Source: Clostridium sp. AM34-11AC
GTDB taxonomy: Bacteria; Bacillota; Clostridia; Lachnospirales; Lachnospiraceae
Reading direction: 5' to 3'
Assembly (NCBI RefSeq): GCF_003435375.1
Contig: NZ_QWGL01000001.1
Span: 310,001-374,000 of the forward strand
Length of the DNA: 64,000 nt
Made by a program: the position numbers and the translations under genes. The notes under the pieces were generated by a model. The model had not been told where the DNA came from. It did not search any database and saw nothing but the letters and a program-made list of their open reading frames with translations. Below are positions 56,291 through 64,000 of the stretch, one piece after another. Positions within the stretch are counted from its first letter, which is position 1. Each line of letters opens with the position of its first letter.

Positions 56291-57835
56291 ATGAGCGAAA
56301 ACACCAATACTGCAACAAAGCAGACCTGGCTCGACAAGGCATTGACCGTAGTCGAAAACGTATGTAACAAACTTCCCGATCCGGTAATCCTGTTCTGCTG
56401 GCTCTTCCTTTTCACAGCGATCATCGGTACGATCGCAACCGTAGCCGGTGTAAGCCTGATCAACCCGGCATCCGGAGAGGCCGTTGTTTCCCAGAACTTC
56501 TTCTCGGCAGACGGACTTGACTGGTTCCTTAATAATATGGTAAAGAACTTTACTGGTTTCGCACCGCTTGGTCTGGTAATCACCATGACACTCGGTATCG
56601 GTCTCTGTGAGGAGTCCGGACTGATAATGTCCCTCTTAAAGGGATGTCTGAGCGATGTTCCTCCGGCTCTTATTCCGTACCTCATCGCATTCGTCGGTAC
56701 GATTGGAAATATTGCTTCCGATACCGCAAACATCATCGTTCCTCCGCTTGCTGCACTCCTCTATATCGGTGCAGGAAAACATCCGGTCGTTGGTATGATC
56801 TGTGGATACGCAGGCGCGAACGCCGGCTTTACCGCAAACTTGATGGTTGCCGGTACCGACTCCCTGCTTCAGGGGCTTACAAACGATGCAATCAAGGGCT
56901 TTTTACCGGATACAACTTTCCAGGTAGATGTTACCTGTAACTGGTTCTTCATGATTGCTTCTACATTCCTCTGCTCAATCGTGATCGGTTTTGTTTGTAC
57001 AAAGGTTGTAGAGCCGCGTTTCGGAAAATACGAAGGCAATACTGATGAAAAGATTGAAAAGCTGACAAGCGAAGAAAGCAAAGGACTCCGTGCCGCTGCA
57101 ATCACAGCCATCGTGTATATCATTCTCCTCGTAATCGGCTTCTTTACCGGTCCGTTAGCCGCTGAGAACGGTGCCTTCGTTGGATCTCCGCTCTTAAAGG
57201 GTCTGATCCCGATCCTGTTTGTATTCTTCTCCGTTTGTGCGATCGCATATGGCTTCGCTTCCGGTAAATTCAAAAAATCCGGCGACATCAGTAAAGCAAT
57301 GAACAAGCAGATGGCAGCAATGGGCTCCTACGTTTCCTTCTGTTTCTTCTGCGGACAGTTCCAGGGCTTATTCAACTGGACAAAGCTTGGTACACTCCTT
57401 GCGATCGGCGGTGCTGATCTTATTCAGTCCGCAGGCTTTACCGGAATCCCATTATTTATCTGTTTTATCCTTGTTGTAACCTGTGTAAACATTTTCATGT
57501 CCTCCGGTTCCGCAAAATGGGCGATCTTCGCACCGATCTTCGTTCCGATGTTCATGCTCCTTGGCTACCATCCGGGCTTTACACAGTTACTTTACAGACT
57601 TGGCGATTCCCCGACAAACGCAGTTACTCCGATGTCTGCGTATATCTGGATGATTCTTGCAACCGCACAGACAAAGTACATGAAGGATATAAAGATCGGT
57701 ACTCTTATTTCCAACCTTCTTCCGATCGCTGTTATCCTTGAAGTGATCTGGGTGATCTTCTTCATCATCTGGTATCTTATCGGTCTTCCGATCGGACCGG
57801 GTGTTGGTTCTGCTCTTCCGGTTGGTATCATTTAA
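56291..57835 (+). CDS. AbgT-family carrier (p-aminobenzoyl-glutamate transporter type), copy 1
   Basis: 514 residues from the ATG with AGGAGG at 7 nt. About thirteen helices. Landmarks: NKLPDPVILFCWLFLFTAII near residue 25, FTGFAPLGLVITMTLGIGLC E, HPVVGMICGYAGANAGFTAN near 180, and SSGSAKWAIFAPIFVPMFM near 415. Family members move aminobenzoyl-glutamate or related acylated amino acids, or export sulfonamides, with an ion gradient. Three M20 hydrolases in this window could process imported substrates. Confidence 0.94.
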   Translation: MSENTNTATKQTWLDKALTVVENVCNKLPDPVILFCWLFLFTAIIGTIATVAGVSLINPASGEAVVSQNFFSADGLDWFLNNMVKNFTGFAPLGLVITMTLGIGLCEESGLIMSLLKGCLSDVPPALIPYLIAFVGTIGNIASDTANIIVPPLAALLYIGAGKHPVVGMICGYAGANAGFTANLMVAGTDSLLQGLTNDAIKGFLPDTTFQVDVTCNWFFMIASTFLCSIVIGFVCTKVVEPRFGKYEGNTDEKIEKLTSEESKGLRAAAITAIVYIILLVIGFFTGPLAAENGAFVGSPLLKGLIPILFVFFSVCAIAYGFASGKFKKSGDISKAMNKQMAAMGSYVSFCFFCGQFQGLFNWTKLGTLLAIGGADLIQSAGFTGIPLFICFILVVTCVNIFMSSGSAKWAIFAPIFVPMFMLLGYHPGFTQLLYRLGDSPTNAVTPMSAYIWMILATAQTKYMKDIKIGTLISNLLPIAVILEVIWVIFFIIWYLIGLPIGPGVGSALPVGII

Positions 57836-57864
57836 AACTTTCGGCAGTACATAACAGATTTATC

Positions 57865-57902
57865 AAAAAACGGGCAGCTCCATTCCGGAACTGCCCGTTT
57901 TC
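57865..57902. terminator. Terminator of AbgT copy 1
   Basis: AAAACGGGCAG...CTGCCCGTTTT between convergent genes. Confidence 0.85.
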
Positions 57903-57918
57903 TTCATCTTCCGTTTCC

Positions 57919-58545
57919 TTATTTTGCAAGTTCTTTTATAATAGAAGAAACCTTATCGTAATCGTACTGGACTTCTTTTACGCCCGACTGTTTTTTATAC
58001 CAGTTCTTTAATTCCTGATACGTTGTGGAGAAAGAACCATATCCGAGATACAGCTCCGGAGTCTGGAAGTTGTCCGCAAATACGACCATCGGCATCACCT
58101 TCAGGTTCTGAACTCCGTTTTCTTCCATCACCTTTGTGATCTCCGCCGCGCCTTTTTTCAGCTCCAGAAGCGGATTTTCAAACTCCTCTTTTCTCTTTGC
58201 GTCTTCTCGCCGCCACATTGCTCCGTCCGGAGTTCCGTATATCTTAATTCCCCAGCCGTAAGTTCTTACAAGGTAAACGCCTCTCTTATCCATAAGGACC
58301 GCGTCAAACGTCATTTTTCCTTCCGGCAGATTTAAAGTCGCGTTCTTTAAAACCTCACCGGGCTTTCCGCAGATCTTTTTCAGCCGCGCGGAGACCTTTT
58401 CTACAGCCTTTTCGTGATTCCGCTGTTTGTTCATGTGTTTCGCGATCAGCCAAAACACCATCACACCGGCCAAAATGTAGGCAAAGAACATAAAATAGTC
58501 CTGCGCCGAATGAAGTTTCCATGTCTGAAAGTTTCCACCAAACAT
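57919..58545 (-). CDS. Membrane-anchored protein with degenerate NERD-like domain
   Basis: 208 residues from the ATG at 58545 (SD GGAGG, 7 nt). One helix (FMFFAYILAGVMVFWLIA) and a cytoplasmic domain resembling nuclease-related NERD: TFDAVLMDKRGVYLVRTYGW, then IYGTPDGAMW and EFENPLLELKKGAAEI. The usual Glu-x-Lys after the D strand is replaced by VRTYGW, so nuclease activity is doubtful. Lies between the two AbgT genes on the opposite strand. Confidence 0.6.
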   Translation of the reverse strand: MFGGNFQTWKLHSAQDYFMFFAYILAGVMVFWLIAKHMNKQRNHEKAVEKVSARLKKICGKPGEVLKNATLNLPEGKMTFDAVLMDKRGVYLVRTYGWGIKIYGTPDGAMWRREDAKRKEEFENPLLELKKGAAEITKVMEENGVQNLKVMPMVVFADNFQTPELYLGYGSFSTTYQELKNWYKKQSGVKEVQYDYDKVSSIIKELAK

Positions 58546-58927
58546 ATTATATCCTCCCAGGTATTCAATTAACCGCACATTGGCACTTGCTGCCACTGAC
58601 AGTCTTTTTTGAATCCGTCAGGCAGGATTCCTTTATTATCTGTCATCACGTTTCATGCACGATACTTTATCTTAACATGAAACCACTATAAACGCAATAA
58701 TCTTCTCATAATCGCCATTTCCTGATTTGTGCATTTTTACCAAATATTTATCATTCCATTTGGCGAAATCTCCGGCTTTTTTTTCAGTTTTCTAATCTAA
58801 AAATAAAAATTATAAACACTTTATAAAAAACATATAGCTTTTTCGAACCATTTATAGTATAATATCCATGCAAGCGGGATCTCGGGGGTTTAGGTCCCGT
58901 AAATTAAGTTTACAGGAGGTTTTTCAA
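58546..58927. other. Divergent intergenic region upstream of AbgT copy 2
   Basis: Contains TATAAT at about 58857-58862 without a clear -35, and a leader hairpin CGGGATC...GGTCCCG before the SD. GGCGAAAT occurs here and in the leader of AbgT copy 1. Nothing else recognised. Confidence 0.4.
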
Positions 58928-60466
58928 ATGAGTGAAAACACTACCGCTAAGAAAACCGGCGTGGACAAACTGATTGATGGTATCGAAAAAGTTTGTAACA
59001 AATTGCCGCCGCCAGCGATTCTGTTCTGCTGGCTCTTCCTTATCACAGCCATCATCGGCTGCATCTTCAGTGTAATGGGCGTTGCCCTTACAAACCCGGC
59101 TTCCGGAGAGGTCGTAACATCTGCGAACCTGTTCTCCAAAGACGGCGTTGACTGGATCTTAGGCAACATGGTAAAGAACTTCACAGGCTTCGCTCCGTTA
59201 GGTCTGGTTATCACCATGACACTCGGTATTGGTCTCTGTGAGGAGTCCGGAATGCTGATCTCCATGCTGAACAGTTCCTTAAAGAACGTTCCTGCAGCTA
59301 TGATCCCGTACGTAATCGCATTCGTTGGTACCGTTGGTAACATCGCTTCCGATACCGCTATGGTCGTTATCCCGCCGATGGCTGCCATCGTTTACATGGG
59401 CGTAGGCAAGCACCCGGTAGTTGGTATGATGGTTGGTTACGCAGGTGCTCAGGCCGGTTTCACAGCAAACCTGATGGTTGCCGGTACTGATACTCTGTTA
59501 CAGGGGCTTACAAACGATGCGATCAAGGCATTCATCCCGGATACAACATTCCAGGTTGACCCGACCTGTAACTGGTTCTTCATGATCTTCTCCACCTTCC
59601 TCTGTGCAGCAGTTATCGGATTCTGTTCCGTACATATGATCGAGCCGCGTTTCGGAAAATACGAGGGTGCCGGAGAAGCAAAACTTGAAGAAGTTACTCC
59701 GCAGCAGAAGAAAGGTCTTAATGCTGCAGCTCTTACCGCGATTATCTACATCATCATCATTGCAATCGGATTCTTCACCGGTCTTCTTTCCGGCGAGAAC
59801 GGTGCGTTTATCGGATCCCCGCTCTTAAAGGGCCTGATCCCGATCCTGTTCGTTCTGTTCTGCCTCTGCGGTCTTGCATACGGCTTCACTGCAGGCACAT
59901 TCAAGAACGCTGTTGATGTCAACAAGGCAATGTCAAAGCAGATGGCCGGTATGGGTTCCTACGTTCTGTTCTGCTTCTTCTGTGGACAGTTCCAGGGCTT
60001 ATTCAACTGGACAAAGCTTGGTACACTCCTTGCGATCGCAGGTGCTGACGGACTCGAGGCTGCTGGCTTCACAGGCATTCCGCTCTGTGTAGCTTTCATC
60101 CTTCTCTGCTCCTTCGTCAACATCTTCGTATCCTCCGGTTCCGCGAAGTGGGCTATTTTCGCTCCGATCTTCGTTCCGATGTTCATGCTCCTCGGTTATC
60201 ATCCGGGCTTCACACAGTTACTTTACAGAATTGGTGACTCCCCGTTCAACTGCTGGACACCGATGTCCGCATATATCTGGATGATCTTAAGTGTTGCTCA
60301 GACAAAGTACGTTCCGGATCTCAAGATCGGTACTCTGATCTCCAATATGATCCCGATGTCCATCGTTCTTCAGATCGCATGGATCATCGTAGTTGTTATC
60401 TGGATGATGATCGGACTTCCGTTCGGACCGGGCGTAGGCGTTGCTCTTCCGGCTGGAATCCTCTAA
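58928..60466 (+). CDS. AbgT-family carrier, copy 2
   Basis: 512 residues from the ATG with AGGAGG at 8 nt. Clearly paralogous to copy 1 over the whole length (identical SSGSAKWAIFAPIFVPMFM, FCFFCGQFQGLFNWTKLGTL). Same thirteen-helix layout. The pair arose by tandem duplication, with the NERD-like gene inserted between. Codon use is strongly biased, hinting at high expression. Confidence 0.94.
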   Translation: MSENTTAKKTGVDKLIDGIEKVCNKLPPPAILFCWLFLITAIIGCIFSVMGVALTNPASGEVVTSANLFSKDGVDWILGNMVKNFTGFAPLGLVITMTLGIGLCEESGMLISMLNSSLKNVPAAMIPYVIAFVGTVGNIASDTAMVVIPPMAAIVYMGVGKHPVVGMMVGYAGAQAGFTANLMVAGTDTLLQGLTNDAIKAFIPDTTFQVDPTCNWFFMIFSTFLCAAVIGFCSVHMIEPRFGKYEGAGEAKLEEVTPQQKKGLNAAALTAIIYIIIIAIGFFTGLLSGENGAFIGSPLLKGLIPILFVLFCLCGLAYGFTAGTFKNAVDVNKAMSKQMAGMGSYVLFCFFCGQFQGLFNWTKLGTLLAIAGADGLEAAGFTGIPLCVAFILLCSFVNIFVSSGSAKWAIFAPIFVPMFMLLGYHPGFTQLLYRIGDSPFNCWTPMSAYIWMILSVAQTKYVPDLKIGTLISNMIPMSIVLQIAWIIVVVIWMMIGLPFGPGVGVALPAGIL

Positions 60467-60515
60467 TTCAGAGTATAGCAGCTTACAAAGCTTATTGTGT
60501 AAAATATAACGGCAG

Positions 60516-60549
60516 AATGACCCGTCGCTTTTGCGGCGGGTCATTTTTT
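60516..60549 (+). terminator. Terminator of AbgT copy 2
   Basis: AATGACCCG-CGC-TTTT-GCG-CGGGTCATTTTTT. Confidence 0.93.
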
Positions 60550-60608
60550 GTTGCCATAATGATACCTCAGAGATGAGTTCTTTTCTTCTCAAGATCGGAA
60601 ATTCAATT

Positions 60609-61133
60609 CTATTTCTGTAGTTCTTCCAAGTGTCTCTCCAGAATATCCGCTGCACAGGCTGCAAGCTCTGCACATGGGCGCTTTTTATAGTAGCTCTCCG
60701 TTCTCGCCTCCGGAACCGGAGTTGTATCCGAATTGATCCCCGATAAAAGTTCCCTGCAGATATAGCTGCCGTTCTCGTCTTTAAACGTCGTTACAAGCTT
60801 CTGAATCCTTTTATAGTGATCCCGCTTCTCCGCCGCCGCTTTCGGGTCTGTATAGCCTTCCAGAGCCCCACAGACCAGTGCCATTCCGCTGACACAGCCA
60901 CATACCTCCCGAAGTCTTCCGAGGCCGCCGCCAAACGAGGACGCCAGGCCTGCCGCCATCTCTCTGCTGATTCCGCGCGTCTCCAGTTCATCCGCAAACG
61001 CCAGTGTCACCGCCTGAGAGCAGTTGTAACCTTCCCGGAACAATTCTCTCGCCAGCTCACCTCTCGATTTTAAACAGACTGATCCGTTTTTTTCTGTGTT
61101 TTCCACAACCTTTGCTGTTTTTTCCTCTGTCAT
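60609..61133 (-). CDS. C_GCAxxG_C_C family protein
   Basis: 174 residues. NCSQAVTLAFADELETRG near residue 37, FGGGLGRLREVCGCVSGMAL and VCGALEG near 68-92, C-terminal CRELLSG and RPCAELAACAADILER, which define the cysteine pattern. The family (PF09719-like) may carry a metal or haem-type cofactor and is often near redox genes; its function is unknown. SD AAAGGA. Confidence 0.88.
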   Translation of the reverse strand: MTEEKTAKVVENTEKNGSVCLKSRGELARELFREGYNCSQAVTLAFADELETRGISREMAAGLASSFGGGLGRLREVCGCVSGMALVCGALEGYTDPKAAAEKRDHYKRIQKLVTTFKDENGSYICRELLSGINSDTTPVPEARTESYYKKRPCAELAACAADILERHLEELQK

Positions 61134-61280
61134 TGCTATATTCCTTTCCTGTCAAACCATAGTTACAGTTCTGCCATGCGCTTTCTCATCCAGATCAGCA
61201 TATGGCAAACCAGATGGCAAGTTGCCAATCCTCTGCTTGTTTTTTTTTCAGTCTTATGATAGAATACTAATGTTATGGCA

Positions 61281-61352
61281 ATGGGCCATCGCCAAGCGGT
61301 AAGGCACAGGACTTTGACTCCTGCACTCGAGGGTTCGAATCCCGCTGGCCCA
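61281..61352 (+). tRNA. tRNA-Gln (TTG anticodon)
   Basis: Acceptor TGGGCCA/TGGCCCA, D-arm GCCAAGCGGTAAGGC, anticodon loop ACTTTGACT, T-arm GAGGGTTCGAATCCC. No encoded CCA. The terminator GCTGAATTTC/GGAAATTCAGC follows at 61361-61391. Confidence 0.95.
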
Positions 61353-61360
61353 GCGGAAAA

Positions 61361-61391
61361 AGGCTGAATTTCTATTATGGAAATTCAGCTT
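61361..61391. terminator. Terminator after tRNA-Gln
   Basis: GCTGAATTTC-TATTAT-GGAAATTCAGC then TTTCTTC. Confidence 0.75.
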
Positions 61392-61519
61392 TCTTCATTT
61401 TCGTTGAGTTCATTTTCTATTTCCTGAATCATCTTCAGAATGCTTTCCCGACAATGTTCCACCGCATCCGCGCACACGTCCAGATCTTCCTTCAAATCTA
61501 ACCTTTCATAAAATACAAA

Positions 61520-61552
61520 AAAGCCCCGGGAACTGCTTCCCAGGGAAATACA
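61520..61552 (-). terminator. Terminator of the leftward tRNA cluster
   Basis: CCCTGGGAA-GCA-GTTCCCGGGG-type stem followed by TTTTTT on the minus strand. Confidence 0.8.
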
Positions 61553-61627
61553 GGTGGATACAGGGATTCGAACCCTGGGCCTCCAGAGCCACAATCTGGC
61601 GCGCTAACCAGCTGCGCTATACCCACC
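61553..61627 (-). tRNA. tRNA-His (GTG)
   Basis: Acceptor GTGGGTA/TATCCAC, anticodon loop TTGTGGC, with the extra G at -1 and C73 that define tRNA-His identity. Confidence 0.95.
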
Positions 61628-61662
61628 ATAATATAAAATTCGAAATCACACTTGATTTCAAA

Positions 61663-61736
<74 letters not shown>

Positions 61737-61759
61737 ATTATGCTTTTTCGCAAAAGCAA

Positions 61760-61830
61760 AGCGGGTGATGGGAATCGAACCCACGTATCCAGCTTGGAAG
61801 GCTGGTGTTCTACCATTGAACTACACCCGC
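61760..61830 (-). tRNA. tRNA-Gly (TCC)
   Basis: Acceptor GCGGGTG/CACCCGC, anticodon loop CTTCCAA, T-arm GTGGGTTCGATTCCC. Confidence 0.95.
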
Positions 61831-61863
61831 AGGAAAATTTTTCTTTTTTTCGCTGACCAGTAG

Positions 61864-61892
61864 ATTATATCTCATATCCACTCATTTGTCAA
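61864..61892 (-). promoter_or_regulatory. Consensus promoter of the tRNA-Gly-Arg-His group
   Basis: TTGACA (61892-61887), 17-bp spacer, TATAAT (61869-61864) on the minus strand. Confidence 0.9.
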
Positions 61893-61921
61893 CAAGTTTT
61901 TTATCTTTTTTTCGATAAAAA

Positions 61922-61996
61922 TCGGGGTGACAGGATTCGAACCTGCGACTTCCTGGTCCCAAACCAGGCGCTCTAGCCAAGCTGAGCCACACCCCG
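61922..61996 (-). tRNA. tRNA-Pro (TGG)
   Basis: Acceptor CGGGGTG/CACCCCG, anticodon loop TTTGGGA, T-arm GCAGGTTCGAATCCTGT. Confidence 0.95.
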
Positions 61997-62045
61997 GGGA
62001 TTTCGCAAAGCATTTAAAAACAAAAGTTCACTAAATGCGTTTAAA

Positions 62046-62074
62046 ATTATACCGTAGATAGGTTGGATTGTCAA
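62046..62074 (-). promoter_or_regulatory. Consensus promoter of tRNA-Pro
   Basis: TTGACA (62074-62069), 17-bp spacer, TATAAT (62051-62046) on the minus strand. A 12-bp direct repeat TTTATTCGAGGC lies just upstream (about 62089-62113). Confidence 0.92.
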
Positions 62075-62200
62075 CCACTTTTTTTATTTATTCGAGGCTT
62101 TATTCGAGGCTGAATCCTCCACTATCTCTGTTCCGGCGGCATTTCTTCTACAATTGGCTGCATACGCACTTTCTGCGCAGGCAGCTATCTGATTTCATAC

Positions 62201-62241
62201 AAAAAGCAGTTCCGAATTTATTCTTCGAAAACTGCTTTCTG
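62201..62241 (-). terminator. Terminator after the phosphodiesterase gene
   Basis: AAAGCAGTT...AACTGCTTTTT with inner TTCG pairing, minus strand. Confidence 0.8.
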
Positions 62242-62278
62242 ATTTTATCTGTTTTGTGCCAATTATTTCCGGTCCCGC

Positions 62279-62803
62279 CTAGTAAAGTCCCGACGGAATA
62301 TCCCTGTCCTGATCCACATAACAGACCGTATAATGTGCCTCACCGTTCCGATCAAGCTCCATCAGCATGTAGGACGGCTTTCTTCCGTCCTGTCTCGGAT
62401 AGGAGAGACTTCCCGGGTTCAATACAACAAGCCCGTCCTCACAGTACTCCAGATGCGGCTTGTGGGTATGTCCGAACATGACGATATCGGCTTTTCTGGC
62501 TCTCGCCTCTTCCTTGATCGTCTCCAGCTCGAAAGATACGCCGTACATATGGCCATGGGTCAGAAATGCCCGGTATTTTCCGATCGAGATCTCCTTCTCC
62601 CTGTCTGTCTGGGAGAAGAAGTCATTATTTCCGCGCACCACGCGGATCACGCAGTTATCATTATTTACCCATTCCTTAAAATATGCCTCGCTGCCCTCGG
62701 TATCGCCCAGGTGGATCAGCATATCGAACGGGGACTGTTTCTCAATAATTTCCCTGAGATTTCCATCTCTTCTGTGGGTATCGCTCACGATCAGAATTTT
62801 CAT
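62279..62803 (-). CDS. YfcE/MJ0936-type metallophosphoesterase
   Basis: 174 residues. Dinuclear metal motifs MKILIVSDTHRRDGNLREII, LIHLGDTEGSE, VRGNNDFF, LTHGHMYG and FGHTHKPHLEYCEDGLVVLN in canonical order. Family enzymes hydrolyse phosphodiesters in vitro; the cellular substrate is unknown. 3 bp after rdgB, a common pairing in Firmicutes. Confidence 0.94.
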   Translation of the reverse strand: MKILIVSDTHRRDGNLREIIEKQSPFDMLIHLGDTEGSEAYFKEWVNNDNCVIRVVRGNNDFFSQTDREKEISIGKYRAFLTHGHMYGVSFELETIKEEARARKADIVMFGHTHKPHLEYCEDGLVVLNPGSLSYPRQDGRKPSYMLMELDRNGEAHYTVCYVDQDRDIPSGLY

Positions 62804-62806
62804 ACT

Positions 62807-63409
62807 TTATTCTCCGATCTCTTCTGCAAGACGTTTCTTCATCGCCCGAAGCGCTTTTCCGCGGTGACTGATGGCATTCTTCTCATCCATGGTGATCTCC
62901 GCCGATGTCTTTCCGTACTCCGGCAGCATCAGGATCGGGTCATAGCCGAATCCGCCTGCGCCAGCCGGTTCATGGGCGATCACACCCTCCATGGTTCCCT
63001 CCGCTGTCAGGGTTCTTCCATCCGGGAGAACTGCCGCGATCACGCAGACGAAACGCGCCGTGCGCTTTTTCTCCGGAACACCATCAAGGCGGTGGATCAG
63101 GTTCCAGTTTTTAATTTCATAGGAAGTCTTCTCTCCCATGTAGCGCGCGGAGTAAACGCCCGGCTCCCCGTTCAACGCATCGATCACAAGACCGGAGTCA
63201 TCTGCCAGAACGATCCCGCCTGTCTTCTCCCACACGGCTTTTGCCTTAATTAACGCATTTGCCGCGAATGTATCTCCATCCTCAACAATATCAATATCCA
63301 CACCGGCTTCCTTCATGGACAGGATCTCCGCCCCGAGGTCTTTTAAAATCTCGCGGATCTCCCGCATTTTTCCGGCATTTGATGTTGCAAAAACAATTTT
63401 ATGTTCCAT
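62807..63409 (-). CDS. rdgB: XTP/dITP diphosphatase (RdgB/HAM1)
   Basis: 200 residues from MEHKIVFATSNAGKMREIRE (ATG at 63409). The substrate motif SNAGK, catalytic DDSGLVIDALNGEPGVYSAR near residue 67 and GGFGYDPI near 147 are all present. Removes inosine/xanthosine triphosphates from the nucleotide pool. The upstream gene's stop overlaps an in-frame TTG that could extend it by six residues. Confidence 0.96.
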   Translation of the reverse strand: MEHKIVFATSNAGKMREIREILKDLGAEILSMKEAGVDIDIVEDGDTFAANALIKAKAVWEKTGGIVLADDSGLVIDALNGEPGVYSARYMGEKTSYEIKNWNLIHRLDGVPEKKRTARFVCVIAAVLPDGRTLTAEGTMEGVIAHEPAGAGGFGYDPILMLPEYGKTSAEITMDEKNAISHRGKALRAMKKRLAEEIGE

Positions 63410-63416
63410 GTATCTC

Positions 63417-64000
63417 TCACTTTCCAATTTTCCGGCTGTAGGCCTTCAGGCACACGTTGCATCTCTTGGATGTCTCCGTCCGTTCCCACAAAGAGCCGTC
63501 GAAACTAATATACCCCTCGCCGTCGCCTATGTCAATATTTCCGGTCCGTCCGCCCCCAGCATACTCCACCGCCACCGGCTGCGTCGTCCCAGGCGTGCGG
63601 ATCCTTACCGCCACAACGAACATTTCGCCTGCATCCAGTTCCTGGGACTTTGCCAGGTTCACTGTATAAAATCCCGTATCCGGCAGTGTCCCGGATGCCA
63701 GGACTTTTCCACTGTCCGTCTGGAATTTCACATTATTTTCCACATGTTCACGGAAGCTGTCCCCGTCAAACACATACACTTCATACTCCGTGTCCGGTGC
63801 CGTAGCGTAGAAGCCCACCGCCTCCAGCGTCTCGTCTGACTCCGCTGTATACGCGTTCGCCATCCAGGCCTCCGGCTCGCCGAATCCCATCTGCCCGGTC
63901 CAGCCGCAGAGGTCGCTCTGGTAATTCCTGTCGAAATTGTCCGCCGGTCCGATGCCGCAGTAGGAGATTCCGCTCTCCGCGATCCAGCTGTCCTCGTAGG
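63417..64000 (-). CDS. Surface protein with lectin-like domain (probably C1-type protease), N-terminus outside window
   Basis: The last ~194 residues of a gene that enters from the right edge. It reads SWIAESGISYCGIGPADNFD, NYQSDLCGWTGQMGFGEPEA, WMANAYTAESDETLEAVGFY and so on, matching the lectin-like domain found after the papain-like (C1A) domain in Clostridia surface proteases. The protease part is not visible. It ends ...CNVCLKAYSRKIGK, and rdgB follows directly. Confidence 0.7.
   Translation of the reverse strand, partial: YEDSWIAESGISYCGIGPADNFDRNYQSDLCGWTGQMGFGEPEAWMANAYTAESDETLEAVGFYATAPDTEYEVYVFDGDSFREHVENNVKFQTDSGKVLASGTLPDTGFYTVNLAKSQELDAGEMFVVAVRIRTPGTTQPVAVEYAGGGRTGNIDIGDGEGYISFDGSLWERTETSKRCNVCLKAYSRKIGK

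Noticed and set aside
61385..61594. Minus-strand frame across tRNA-His and its terminator; the last ~36 codons look protein-like (EDLDVCADAVEHCRESILKM)
   Set aside because: It runs through a tRNA gene and terminator, and only a weak TTG start is available for the short part. Not listed as a gene.

Overview
The window looks like chromosomal DNA of an anaerobic Clostridia member, most likely of the Lachnospiraceae type. The evidence is a SCIFF (six-cysteine) ranthipeptide beside its radical-SAM maturase and secDF, a glycyl-type anaerobic lifestyle without any respiratory genes, a decarboxylase-type sodium pump subunit, choline-binding-like wall repeats, a T-box on tyrS and strong SD/sigma-A promoters. 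No CRISPR array, prophage, rRNA or intact insertion sequence was seen. Most of the window is ordinary core genome; genes from about 24.2 to 27.2 kb are clearly more AT-rich and look acquired.

Layout: 1-2.2 kb recD2 (partial) and mreB; 2.4-6.7 kb secreted wall-binding protein, DUF5722 protein and a CmpB-type membrane protein; 6.9-12.6 kb the yajC, tgt, secDF, scfB, scfA block on the minus strand, with a cobalamin-riboswitch-like leader between scfA and scfB; 12.9-14.8 kb TIGR04086 protein, OadG-like small subunit and oadB behind a Mn2+-riboswitch-like leader; 14.9-18.9 kb CorC-type transporter and a PII-like/DUF1538 pair; 19.1-24.2 kb two YfcC carriers around an amidohydrolase with a divergent MerR regulator; 24.3-27.2 kb AT-rich island with a YhcG-type nuclease, orphan genes and gene fragments; 27.3-28.6 kb fluoride riboswitch and cation:proton antiporter; 28.8-32.8 kb frameshifted secreted glycosidase, small secreted protein and a two-component system; 33.1-37.9 kb M20 amidohydrolase, tyrS with T-box, uracil permease; 38-43.7 kb sigma-54-controlled MatC carrier/CoA-transferase/HMG-CoA-lyase cluster with its enhancer-binding protein; 43.9-45.2 kb M20 peptidase; 45.4-53 kb complete F-type ATP synthase operon; 53.2-60.5 kb lipoprotein, peptidase T-like enzyme and two tandem AbgT carriers; 60.6-64 kb C_GCAxxG protein, five tRNA genes, phosphodiesterase, RdgB and a partial lectin-like surface protein.

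Functional themes: (i) sodium bioenergetics, since the AtpE ring protein carries the residues of Na+-binding c subunits and OadB is a Na+-pump subunit; (ii) scavenging of acylated amino acids or peptides by three M20 enzymes, two AbgT and two YfcC carriers; (iii) RNA-based control, with four leader RNAs that can be assigned by sequence (cobalamin, Mn2+ yybP-ykoY type, fluoride, T-box), all on paper and untested.

Non-coding structure worth attention: two dispersed repeat families, each with a 144-bp full copy occurring twice and built of consecutive hairpins, and two intergenic loci (3.8-4.0 kb and 54.15-54.43 kb) where strong hairpins, terminators and short SD-led reading frames coincide without a recognisable family.
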